Assembly: GCA_017475035.1 (NCBI GenBank)
Contig: JAFVGK010000163.1
Coordinates: 62,001 to 126,000 of the forward strand
DNA: 64,000 nucleotides
Source of the DNA: Blautia sp.
GTDB taxonomy: Bacteria > Bacillota > Clostridia > Lachnospirales > Lachnospiraceae
Reading direction: 5' to 3'
In this document: positions 44,744 through 52,540 of the stretch, piece by piece
Layout of the letters: each line of letters starts with the position of its first letter
How positions within the stretch are numbered: the first letter of the stretch is position 1
Position numbers and translations under genes: made by a program
Notes under the pieces: generated by a model
The model's input: only the letters and a program-made list of their open reading frames with translations
Databases searched by the model: none
What the model was told of the DNA's origin: nothing

Positions 44744-45928
44744 ATGAGAAATTCCGGTAGAGGCTCTTTTCTGCCAGGCTTTCTGATAAGCCTGGTTCTT
44801 GAGATTATCATGGTTCTTTTTTGTCTGATGCTGCACCGCATGGGTTTTTTGCGCCTTCGCTATACGGTTGCGGCAGCAGCTGTTCTCACATTGCCTATTA
44901 TCCTTGCAGGTTTCTGCATGAGCAACAGTGAGAAAAAAGGCAGATTTATCATCGGATTGATTCTGACACTGGTGCTGGCCTGTGTCTTTGGGGGCGGAAC
45001 GGTTTTTGCCTATAAGCTTTCCGATTTCTTTGCCGCCATCGAGGAGAACGGGAACCTTGCGTTAGGCCAGAATCCGGGTCAGGATCAAGGCCAGAATCAG
45101 ATTCCCGCTGCCAAAAAGGATCTGGTTCAGAATAACATTCTGACGGTTTATCTCAGCGGCATTGATACGCAGGATGAGGATGCTTCCGCGGACCAGGCCG
45201 GCCGAAGCGATGTGAATATCATTGCCATGGTAAATCTGTCTGCAAAGCAGGCGCTCCTTGTTTCCACGCCCAGGGATTATTTTGTGCCTCTTTCCATTTC
45301 GAACGGCGTGCCGGACAAGCTCACTCATGCCGGGATCTATGGGATCGATGTTTCCATGGATACGCTGGGGATGCTGTACGGAATTGACCTGGAGCATTTT
45401 GTCCGCGTGGATTTCGCAGGGTTTGTAAAGATCATCGATGCATTAGGCGGCGTGAATGTCTACTCGGATTATGAGTTTGATTCTCAGAATATTCTGGGCT
45501 ACCACTTTGTGCAAGGCTATAACCAGATGGACGGAGAAGCCGCTCTGGTTTTTGCCAGGGAGAGATTTGCCTTTGAGGAGGGAGACCGTCAGAGAGGGAA
45601 AAACCAGATGGCGGTGATCGAAGCAATTGTGGATAAGGTTGCTTCCATGGAATCCTTCTGGAGCATACCGAAATTGCTGGCGAGCCTGCAGGGCGCGCTC
45701 AGCACGAATATTCCTGTCACACAGCTGATTTCACTTGCCCAGAGTCAGGTGGGGGCAGATTTAAATTCCTGGAAACTGGTCACTTACGAGGTTGACGGAT
45801 ACGGAGACACACAGGTACCGTATTCCCTGAGTGAGGCCGCTTATGTCATGATTCCGGATGAGACCAGTGTGGAACAGGCAAAGGAACTGATGCGGCAGCT
45901 TCAGGCGGGAGAATTGAACCAGGGATAA
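44744..45928 (+). CDS. LytR-CpsA-Psr family wall-polymer ligase
   Basis: About 394 aa. Three N-terminal hydrophobic helices (residues about 5-95) are followed by an extracellular LCP domain: GRSDVNIIAMVN, LLVSTPRDYFVP, 'VDFAGFVKIIDALGGVNVYSDYEF' and 'ALVFARERFAFEEGDRQRGKNQMAVIEAIV', carrying the conserved Arg and Asp residues that bind polyprenyl phosphate. It would attach teichoic-acid-like or other glycopolymers to peptidoglycan. The ATG at 44744 follows GGGAGGAGG, supplied by an R90 repeat. Confidence 0.93.
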   Translation: MRNSGRGSFLPGFLISLVLEIIMVLFCLMLHRMGFLRLRYTVAAAAVLTLPIILAGFCMSNSEKKGRFIIGLILTLVLACVFGGGTVFAYKLSDFFAAIEENGNLALGQNPGQDQGQNQIPAAKKDLVQNNILTVYLSGIDTQDEDASADQAGRSDVNIIAMVNLSAKQALLVSTPRDYFVPLSISNGVPDKLTHAGIYGIDVSMDTLGMLYGIDLEHFVRVDFAGFVKIIDALGGVNVYSDYEFDSQNILGYHFVQGYNQMDGEAALVFARERFAFEEGDRQRGKNQMAVIEAIVDKVASMESFWSIPKLLASLQGALSTNIPVTQLISLAQSQVGADLNSWKLVTYEVDGYGDTQVPYSLSEAAYVMIPDETSVEQAKELMRQLQAGELNQG

Positions 45929-45971
45929 CAGGCTGGTATGTGTGCATTACATGACGGCATCCTGGAAGGCT

Positions 45972-46005
45972 TGATTCTGCGAATCAATCCGCAGCGGGCT
46001 GCGGC
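45972..46005. repeat. Twin short palindromes downstream of the LCP gene
   Basis: TTGATTC-TGC-GAATCAA (45972-45988) is followed at once by CCGCAG-CGGG-CTGCGG (45990-46005), both perfect. A related arrangement (TGATTCTGCGAATC then AGCGGAGCTGCTTCCGC) lies at about 15053-15095. It looks like a REP-type element; there is no U-run, so it is not a classical terminator. Confidence 0.6.
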
Positions 46006-46207
46006 GGATGACAACAACGCAGTCTGAGCGGACTTAGATGCGCCGGATGTAAAGGTTATTTATGCACAGATCCCAATTATGCTGAAATAATCATTCAGTG
46101 CAATCCGGATCCATTTCTTTTCAGATGGCTCCGTTTACAATTTTACATCTACCTGTGTGCTGTCGTGTTTCAGACAGGACCGGCACGATGGTTGGAAAGG
46201 AAACAAC

Positions 46208-47377
46208 ATGAGAGACAGAAAGATTTTTTGCTTTAACCAGATCAGTGAGACAGGATTGGCACATTTCCGGAAAGGATATGAGATTGTTGATACGCCGGAT
46301 GAGGCGTCCGGAATCCTTGTCCGTTCTGCGGAAATGAAGGATATGGAATTTTCACCGAAGCTCCGCGCGATTGCCCGTGCGGGCGCGGGAGTGAATAATA
46401 TCCCTCTGGATCGCTGTGCTGAGGCAGGTATTGTCGTCTTCAATACACCCGGGGCAAATGCCAATTCCGTAAAGGAGCTTGTCCTTGCAGGGCTGTTGCT
46501 CGGCGCGAGGGATATCGTGGGCGGAGCTGCGTGGGTCAGGGAAAACGCGGATACGGAAGACATCAAAAAAGCTGCGGAGAAAGCAAAAAAGGCTTTTGCG
46601 GGTCATGAGATCCAGGGAAAGACCCTTGGCGTGATCGGCCTCGGAGCGATCGGCGTGCTGGTGGCAAACGCCGCGCTTGACCTCGGAATGGATGTGTATG
46701 GCTATGATCCGTACCTTTCCATGCATTCCGCCTGGAAGCTTTCCAGCAAGGTGAATTATGCCGCGAACCTGGATGACCTTTACCGCGTGAGCGATTTTCT
46801 GACGATCCATGTTCCTTATATGGAGTCCACAAAACATATGATCAATGCGGAAGGAATTGCAAAGATGCGGGACGGCGTCGCCTTCCTTAATTTTGCCAGG
46901 GACGCCCTGGTGGATGAGGATGCGATGGCTGAGGCGCTTGCTTCCGGAAAAGTGCGGACCTATGTCACCGATTTCCCCAACGAAAAAACCGTGAAAATGA
47001 AAAACGCAGTCGTACTTCCGCATATCGGCGCTTCCACAGAGGAAGCGGAGGAAAACTGCGCGGTCATGGCAGTGAAAGAGATGCAGGATTACCTGGATAA
47101 CGGCAATATCACACATTCCGTCAATTATCCTGACCTGAATGCCGGAATCTGTCAGAGCGCGGCCAGAGTCGCCATCCTTCACCGGAATATCCCGAATATG
47201 CTTTCTCAGATCACCGCTTTCTTCGGAAAGAATGGCCTGAACATCGAAAATCTCTCCAGTAAGGTCAAGGGCGACTACGAATATACCCTGCTCGACCTTT
47301 CCAGCCCCATGCCGGAGGATACCGAGGAGAGACTTCGCGAGATCCCTGAGGTGCTGCGAGTCAGACAGATCCTGTAA
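46208..47377 (+). CDS. serA: D-3-phosphoglycerate dehydrogenase
   Basis: About 389 aa, the short form with one ACT domain. The substrate domain begins IFCFNQISETGL; the NAD-binding Rossmann motif is LGVIGLGAIGVLVANAA (about residues 140-156); the catalytic His is in LPHIGASTEEAEENC (about 276). The C-terminal ACT-like part (about 320-389) would bind serine. It is the first step of serine synthesis. GGAAAGG lies before the ATG at 46208. It is flanked by non-coding gaps and appears monocistronic. Confidence 0.93.
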   Translation: MRDRKIFCFNQISETGLAHFRKGYEIVDTPDEASGILVRSAEMKDMEFSPKLRAIARAGAGVNNIPLDRCAEAGIVVFNTPGANANSVKELVLAGLLLGARDIVGGAAWVRENADTEDIKKAAEKAKKAFAGHEIQGKTLGVIGLGAIGVLVANAALDLGMDVYGYDPYLSMHSAWKLSSKVNYAANLDDLYRVSDFLTIHVPYMESTKHMINAEGIAKMRDGVAFLNFARDALVDEDAMAEALASGKVRTYVTDFPNEKTVKMKNAVVLPHIGASTEEAEENCAVMAVKEMQDYLDNGNITHSVNYPDLNAGICQSAARVAILHRNIPNMLSQITAFFGKNGLNIENLSSKVKGDYEYTLLDLSSPMPEDTEERLREIPEVLRVRQIL

Positions 47378-47831
47378 ATCTGCACTATTTCATGTCTTCA
47401 TACGATCACATGATGTCCGGATTCAAAAGTTCGGCCTGTGCAGTGACCGTAATGTTATGACTGGATTTATTCAGGCAGAATATCTCATACTTACGAGGCA
47501 CCCGTCAACGAGATAAGCAAAATGCGGATGCTCAGCAACTGCTTAAAGCGCAGCAACCGTTAAAGCGCAGCGCGGATTTTACGAATGTCGTGCTGGTATC
47601 GGTCACTTTAGTGACCGCACAGGTAGAAAAGTCTGGACTGGTTTTCAGATCGTATATAGTATCCAAACACAGGGAAGAAAAAAAGGGGAATAAGATTACG
47701 TCCTCTGACTCGCTTGATCATGCTGGAGACTGATTTTGTCTTCGGTAGCCAAGCTGCCGTAACAACAAAAAATCATTATCTGAAAAAAATAAGTTAATAC
47801 AATACTTCGTTTAGGAAGGAGGAGGCCGGAT
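47378..47831. repeat. Non-coding region with C-family and R90 repeats upstream of thyA
   Basis: 454 bp without a convincing gene. A C-family copy (47438-47501) runs from GTGCAGTGACCGTAAT to CTTACGAGGCAC. Further on are direct repeats of AGCAAC(T/C)G(C/T)TTAAAGCGCAGC around 47532-47571 and a GGTCACTTTAGTGACC palindrome at 47605-47620. An R90 copy fills 47726-47821; its frame opens as ETDFVFGSQAA but is closed early, and its end GGAAGGAGGAGG is the thyA ribosome site. Confidence 0.75.
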
Positions 47832-48740
47832 ATGAGCTGCGCAGATAAAATATTTCAGGAGACCATTACCAGAATCCTGTCAGAGGGAGTTTCTGACGAA
47901 GGACAGCATGTCCGGCCCCGTTGGCCGGATGGCACGCCGGCTCATACGCTCGCGTTGTTTGGGGTGACAAACCGTTATGACCTTGGAAAGGAATTCCCGA
48001 TCTTAACCCTGCGCCGTACTTATTACAAGAGCGCATGGGATGAAATCGCCTGGATCTGGCAGAAAAAAAGCAACAATATCCACGAGCTTTCCAGCCATGT
48101 ATGGGATGAGTGGGCTGACGAGAACGGTTCCATCGGCAAGGCTTACGGATACCAGATGGCGAAGCTTTCCAGATACCGGGATGTGACAAGAGAAGGGATT
48201 GAAAAAGCCTTTGGCAAGGATCTGACAGGAAAAACCTTTTATTTTGCAGAGGACGGAAGCTGCATGATGGATCAGGTGGATCGCGTGATTTACCAGCTGG
48301 TAAATGACCCGGCTTCCCGGCGCATCATGACAAATCTGTACTGTATCGAGGATCTTTCCGAGATGGCCTTGTATCCCTGCGTCTATTCCATGACCTTTGT
48401 CGTGTGCGGAAACAAGCTGAATGCGCTCTTAAACCAGCGTTCCCAGGACATGATCGCGGCGAACAACTGGAATGTTGTTCAGGCTTCCCTGATCGTCTAC
48501 GCCCTTGCGGCTTGCTATGGATTTGAGCCGGGAGAGCTCCTGCATGTGATTGCGAACTGTCATATTTATACACGACATATTGAGATCGCGAAAAAGCTGA
48601 CAGCCAGGGAAGGCTTTGAAGCACCGAAACTGTGGATTGATCCTGAGGTCAAAGACTTTTACAGGTTTGGGAGAGACAGCTTCCGCCTGGATGGATACCG
48701 ATATCATGATTTTTCAGAAAAGATAGAGATAGCGATATGA
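47832..48740 (+). CDS. thyA: Thymidylate synthase (divergent clostridial form)
   Basis: 302 aa. It makes dTMP from dUMP with methylene-THF. The nucleophile is in ALYPCVYSMTF, where the usual PCH reads PCV; RSQDM-AANNWNVVQASL replaces the usual RS-D--LG-PFNI-SY, keeping the Arg-Ser-x-Asp and the Asn; NCHIYTRHIE keeps the late His-x-Tyr motif. It starts 16 nt after an R90 repeat that supplies AGGAGGAGG. It overlaps folA by 4 nt, so dihydrofolate produced is recycled by the next product. Confidence 0.9.
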   Translation: MSCADKIFQETITRILSEGVSDEGQHVRPRWPDGTPAHTLALFGVTNRYDLGKEFPILTLRRTYYKSAWDEIAWIWQKKSNNIHELSSHVWDEWADENGSIGKAYGYQMAKLSRYRDVTREGIEKAFGKDLTGKTFYFAEDGSCMMDQVDRVIYQLVNDPASRRIMTNLYCIEDLSEMALYPCVYSMTFVVCGNKLNALLNQRSQDMIAANNWNVVQASLIVYALAACYGFEPGELLHVIANCHIYTRHIEIAKKLTAREGFEAPKLWIDPEVKDFYRFGRDSFRLDGYRYHDFSEKIEIAI

Positions 48741-49255
48741 AAGCCATTGTATGCGCAGACAGAAATTGGGGAATCGGCAAGGACAACAGCCTGCTTGTAC
48801 GCATTCCGGCGGATCAGAAGTTTTTTCGAAATGAAACCCTTGGAAAAGTCGTCGTGATGGGACGGAAAACTCTGGAAAGCTTCCCCCACGGGAAACCTTT
48901 ACAGGACCGGGTGAATATCGTCTTGACCAGAAATGAAAAATATCAGGCAGACGGGGTAATCGTGTTACATTCCGTAGAAGAGCTGGAAGAACGACTCTCA
49001 GGCTATGCACAAGAAGAGATTTACTGTATAGGAGGCGAAAGCATCTACCGCCTGCTCCTTTCTTATGTTACGGAAGCATGGGTAACAAGAGTGGATTTTG
49101 CTTACGAGGCAGATTCTTTCTTCCCGGATCTTGATCATGATCCGGCATGGCGGCTGGCATTTGCCAGCGAGGAGCAGACTTATTTTGATCTGGCTTATCA
49201 GTTTACACGGTATGAGAGGATTGGCGATGTTTCAGCTCTGGGGAAAGATCTGTAA
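48737..49255 (+). CDS. folA: Dihydrofolate reductase
   Basis: 172 aa. AIVCADRNWGIGKDNSLLVRIPADQKFF is the N-terminal substrate and Met20-loop region; VVMGRKTLESFP binds NADPH; YCIGGESIYRLLL contains the Gly-Gly motif; the C-terminal strand has the paired aromatic residues. ATGA overlap with thyA indicates translational coupling. The enzyme regenerates THF consumed by ThyA. Confidence 0.95.
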   Translation: MKAIVCADRNWGIGKDNSLLVRIPADQKFFRNETLGKVVVMGRKTLESFPHGKPLQDRVNIVLTRNEKYQADGVIVLHSVEELEERLSGYAQEEIYCIGGESIYRLLLSYVTEAWVTRVDFAYEADSFFPDLDHDPAWRLAFASEEQTYFDLAYQFTRYERIGDVSALGKDL

Positions 49256-49499
49256 AGGAAACCGCATGCTGAAGGAAACGGTTTACACAGAGGAAGGACC
49301 GGATACACGTACTCATAAGGTCATGAAAGGTCTGGAAGAGATCTGCTATCGTCTGGATCTGGAAAAACCGATCTGGCTGGAATCCAACATACAGGAATTT
49401 CAACGGCGTGCAAGAACAAGGTTCACAAAGGACAGCTTTATTGAAAGTATAGGCTTTGACTATCTTGAGATACAGGTTTTAGAGGAAGATATGGAATAG
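49227..49499 (+). CDS. Small conserved-looking protein in the dTMP operon
   Basis: 90 aa, starting at the ATG at 49227, which overlaps the end of folA by 29 nt; GAGAGGATTGG precedes it. The sequence is charged and soluble (FQLWGKICKGNRMLKETVYT, 'FQRRARTRFTKDSF', 'FDYLEIQVLEEDME'). The position between folA and tmk with tight spacing argues that it is real. I do not recognise a family with a known function. Confidence 0.75.
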   Translation: MFQLWGKICKGNRMLKETVYTEEGPDTRTHKVMKGLEEICYRLDLEKPIWLESNIQEFQRRARTRFTKDSFIESIGFDYLEIQVLEEDME

Positions 49500-49504
49500 G
49501 AAAA

Positions 49505-50179
49505 ATGGGGAGTTTAATCGTAATAGAAGGTCTTGACGGGTCCGGCAAGGCTACACAGGCGGAAAGACTGGTTCAATATCTGCAGAAAGAGGGAAAGAAA
49601 GTCCGTAAGGTGAGTTTCCCTGATTATACCTCCGATTCCTCTGCTCTGGTGAAAATGTATCTTGCAGGAGAATTCGGGATGGATCCGAATGCGGTAAATG
49701 CTTACGCGGCATCTTCCTTCTACGCGGTGGACCGATATGCCAGCTTTAAAAAAGACTGGGGCAGTTTTTATCAGGAAGGCGGCACCGTTATCGCGGATCG
49801 CTATACGACTTCCAATGCGATTCATCAATGCGCAAAGCTTCCGAGAGAAGACTGGGAAGGCTTTCTGGATTGGCTGTTTCATTATGAGTATGATTTACTT
49901 GGCATACCGAAACCGGATGCAGTCATTTATCTGCGTGTTTCGCCGGATATTTCTCAAAACCTCCTCAAAGAAAGATATCATGGGGATGAGCAGAAGAAAG
50001 ACATCCATGAAAGAAATCAGGCGTATCTGTACAAAAGCCGGGAAGCGGCTGACTTTTGCTCCGATTATTTGAACTGGAGCCGGATTGAATGCACGGATCA
50101 AAGAGGGATGCGGGGGATTGAAGAAATCGAGGAAGAGATCCGAAGACAGGTTGTAGGATCATTATCTTTACCAATCTGA
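49505..50179 (+). CDS. tmk: Thymidylate kinase
   Basis: 224 aa. The P-loop is IVIEGLDGSGKATQAERL (about residues 5-22), followed by VSFPDYTSDSSALVKMYLAGEFG, ADRYTTSNAIHQ (DRY-type motif, about 98-109) and a LID region with KERYHGDEQKKDIHE. It phosphorylates dTMP to dTDP and completes the operon. It begins 5 bp after the small gene's stop. A strong hairpin terminator follows about 75 bp downstream. Confidence 0.94.
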   Translation: MGSLIVIEGLDGSGKATQAERLVQYLQKEGKKVRKVSFPDYTSDSSALVKMYLAGEFGMDPNAVNAYAASSFYAVDRYASFKKDWGSFYQEGGTVIADRYTTSNAIHQCAKLPREDWEGFLDWLFHYEYDLLGIPKPDAVIYLRVSPDISQNLLKERYHGDEQKKDIHERNQAYLYKSREAADFCSDYLNWSRIECTDQRGMRGIEEIEEEIRRQVVGSLSLPI

Positions 50180-50253
50180 TAGCCGATAGAAAAGAACGTT
50201 TCGATATAACCGAGAATACCAATCAACTTATAAAAATAGACATCGAAACACAG

Positions 50254-50302
50254 GAAAGTCGCAATAAAACCGAATCAGATCGGCTTATTGCGACTTTCTT
50301 TT
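50254..50302 (+). terminator. Intrinsic terminator of the thyA-folA-tmk operon
   Basis: A 14-bp stem GAAAGTCGCAATAA (50254-50267) pairs with TTATTGCGACTTTC (50285-50298) and is followed by TTTTAT. The stem sequence is also the operator-like motif of the next gene. Confidence 0.8.
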
Positions 50303-50350
50303 ATCTTATTGCGACTTTCCATTGAGCTTTTACCGATCATAAGGTATAAT
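50254..50350 (+). promoter_or_regulatory. Promoter and triple operator motif of the HTH-ATPase-STAS gene
   Basis: Three perfect copies of the 14-bp motif TTATTGCGACTTTC are present: one reversed (50254-50267) and two direct (50285-50298 and 50306-50319), the direct pair being 21 bp, two helical turns, apart. The last copy ends 2 bp before a -35 TTGAGC (50322-50327), which has a 17-nt spacer to the -10 TATAAT (50345-50350). The layout suggests binding by the protein encoded next, i.e. autoregulation. Confidence 0.7.
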
Positions 50351-50377
50351 TGACATAAAGAAGAGGGGGTGATTATT

Positions 50378-51391
50378 ATGAAACTGAGCCGGGAAAAGAA
50401 AGCAGCAATGGACCAATATGCGTTGGAAATCATCGATAAACAATATGACAATATACCACAGTACATATCAGAGGTATTTAAAGTAGACCGAAGCACGGCA
50501 TTTCGTTGTATCAGCCGGTTGCTGCAGGAAAACAGAATTATAAGGGAAAAACGAGGCAGATATACCCTGGTGAAGGAAAAGTGGGATTATGTGTTGGACA
50601 GGGGAAAGGGTGACCTGAATTCAGATATCGGTGCTTTCGAACATTACCTGTTGAGTCATATTCAATCATTCCCGCAAAATGTTGTACAAATATGGAGTTA
50701 TGTCTTTTCGGAAATGATAAATAATGTGATGGATCATTCCGGATCGGAAACAGCAATAGTCTCCATCCGGCAGGACTGCCTGAAAACGAAGGTTTTTATT
50801 ATTGATCAAGGTGTAGGAATATTTGAAAAAATCAAAGCCTATTTCGGATTTTCATCCGTTGAAGAGTCGATCGAAGAATTGTTTAAGGGAAAACTTACAA
50901 CTGACAAAGAAAATCATTCCGGAGAAGGTATATATTTCAGTTCCCGTTTGATGGATTCATTCGCGATCATTTCTTCCGGGAAGATTTTTACCTGTAATCA
51001 TTTTGATGAAGAAGAGATTTTAAATTTAAAGAAAGAGCACGATGTGCCTGGCACCTGCGTATACATGAATCTTGCAAACAACAGCGCGAAAACGGCAAAA
51101 GAGATATTTGATCATTTTTCCGATGAAGAAGGCGGTTTTATACGGACGATGATTCCGATGAAAAACATGTTTGACAGTGCGCCGGTATCGAGATCACAGG
51201 CAAAACGTTTATCACATAGATTTGAAGAATTCAAAGAAGTGATTCTGGATTTTGAGGGGATAGACTGGATCGGACAGGGTTTTGCGGATCAGCTTTTCCG
51301 GGTATTTGTTAATGCGCATCCGGAGATTAAAATCCTTCCGGAAAACATGAATGCAGAAGTTCGGAAAATGGTGCAGCATGTGAAAAACTAA
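50378..51391 (+). CDS. Single-chain regulator: HTH + GHKL ATPase + STAS-like (DUF4325) domain
   Basis: About 337 aa, cytoplasmic. Residues about 15-65 form a winged-helix-like HTH (YISEVFKVDRSTAFRCISRLLQENRIIREKRGRY). Residues about 85-240 are a GHKL ATPase with N-box SEMINNVMDHSGS, G1 DQGVGIF and G2 GEGIYFSSRLMD. Residues about 265-335 match the STAS-like DUF4325 (VILDFEGIDWIGQGFADQLFRVF). It thus joins an anti-sigma-kinase-like and an anti-anti-sigma-like module to a DNA-binding domain. AGAGGGGG lies before the ATG. It is monocistronic between two terminators; its signal and targets are unknown. Confidence 0.85.
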   Translation: MKLSREKKAAMDQYALEIIDKQYDNIPQYISEVFKVDRSTAFRCISRLLQENRIIREKRGRYTLVKEKWDYVLDRGKGDLNSDIGAFEHYLLSHIQSFPQNVVQIWSYVFSEMINNVMDHSGSETAIVSIRQDCLKTKVFIIDQGVGIFEKIKAYFGFSSVEESIEELFKGKLTTDKENHSGEGIYFSSRLMDSFAIISSGKIFTCNHFDEEEILNLKKEHDVPGTCVYMNLANNSAKTAKEIFDHFSDEEGGFIRTMIPMKNMFDSAPVSRSQAKRLSHRFEEFKEVILDFEGIDWIGQGFADQLFRVFVNAHPEIKILPENMNAEVRKMVQHVKN

Positions 51392-51418
51392 GGGGTAAGC
51401 CTTTCTTTTTCAAACGAG

Positions 51419-51470
51419 GGAAGGCTCCTTATGTTCTGTTATGCAGAAGATAAGGAGCCTTCCTTGTTTC
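51419..51470 (+). terminator. Intrinsic terminator after the HTH-ATPase-STAS gene
   Basis: A 14-bp stem GGAAGGCTCCTTAT (51419-51432) pairs with ATAAGGAGCCTTCC (51450-51463), followed by TTGTTTC. It may also serve the convergent membrane-protein gene. Confidence 0.85.
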
Positions 51471-51526
51471 ATTCTTTATGAATCTGTTTCCCAATACACA
51501 TAGGACTGCGATCTGTTCAGGTCTTT

Positions 51527-52537
51527 TTATTCGTAGTCTCTTACAAGAAACATCGGCTTGATTGCCATGATTCGTTCAAATTCGTCCTGTTCTACTGTGA
51601 CATCGGCGTTCAGACCCTTCAGTTCCTTTTTCAGAACGACCAGTGCCTGATCGGCAGTGGAGGCTTTTCCTTCGCGCAGGATCTCGCTCATCCATTCTAG
51701 CACGCCGGGATGGGCATAGCCGGCGGGTACCGGGAAACCGGGCAAGTCTGAAATATAAGCAGCCATCTTTTTCTCGGCGTCCTGCATGCGGTTTTGGATA
51801 TACCGGCGGTTGTTTTTCCTGGTCGGAAGCACATTTGCTCCGGAGAAAAGAAAGATTGCTGCCATCCCGAACAGCAGAAAATAAATGGACATCCCGCCTC
51901 TGTGGGTGACAAGGGAGACAATGCCGAAGGCTGCTGCCACAACCCCCATCAGGACAATGGCCAGTGCAGCCCATTTGTAAGCAGGATTGCTGCGCTGATT
52001 GACACGGAAGGCCCTGGAAGAGGCAGCCAGCTCTGTGTAAAGCTCCGGCCTTTCTTCGAGGAATTTTCTGGCGATATCAAGACGTCTGACTTCGTCGGAT
52101 ACTTCCCTGGGAAGATTCTTTTTGAATCTTTTTGCCAGCCGTTCTTCCTTTTCCCGCAGCTTCTTTTCCGAGGCCGCGCTGTGGATGGGGATCTGCGGAT
52201 AGTCGGAGTGGAAGGCTGCCACGAACTGGTCGACCTTTTCCTCAAACCTGAAATTGCACTGCTTTTCCCGGTTGTTTTCGTACTCAACCACGAGGTAGGG
52301 GATCGAGGCAAAAATCCCTTTGCCGGTGAAGCCTCCTTTGCTCATGGCGACACGTTTGTAAACCCTTTTGACGGAAGAGATCGGCACATAATAGACCCGG
52401 TCAAAATAAAAGCTGTTGAGGAACAGATATTTTTTTCCGATCCCGGCGGGACCGATCCGGCGGCAGGAGCGCTTATCCTCCTTCAGAGCCACCGGATCAG
52501 CCTTTAGGGAACCAAGCTGTCTGTTAAAAAATCCCAT
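51527..52537 (-). CDS. Uncharacterised protein with two central membrane helices
   Basis: 336 aa. The N-terminal ~110 residues are a beta-rich soluble region (KYLFLNSFYFDRVYYVPISSVKRVYKR). Residues about 115-180 form a charged, probably helical stretch. Two adjacent membrane helices lie at about 189-212 and 218-236 (WAALAIVLMGVVAAAFGIV and YFLLFGMAAIFLFSGANVL). The C-terminal ~95 residues are again soluble. I do not recognise a characterised family. It is 3 bp downstream of cstA on the same strand, so it is probably cotranscribed with it. Confidence 0.75.
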   Translation of the reverse strand: MGFFNRQLGSLKADPVALKEDKRSCRRIGPAGIGKKYLFLNSFYFDRVYYVPISSVKRVYKRVAMSKGGFTGKGIFASIPYLVVEYENNREKQCNFRFEEKVDQFVAAFHSDYPQIPIHSAASEKKLREKEERLAKRFKKNLPREVSDEVRRLDIARKFLEERPELYTELAASSRAFRVNQRSNPAYKWAALAIVLMGVVAAAFGIVSLVTHRGGMSIYFLLFGMAAIFLFSGANVLPTRKNNRRYIQNRMQDAEKKMAAYISDLPGFPVPAGYAHPGVLEWMSEILREGKASTADQALVVLKKELKGLNADVTVEQDEFERIMAIKPMFLVRDYE

Positions 52538-52540
52538 AGA

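Noticed and set aside
44559..44747. 62-codon open frame before the LCP gene
   Set aside because: Same situation as the frame before cbiD: its 3' half is an R90 copy and no clear ribosome site precedes it.
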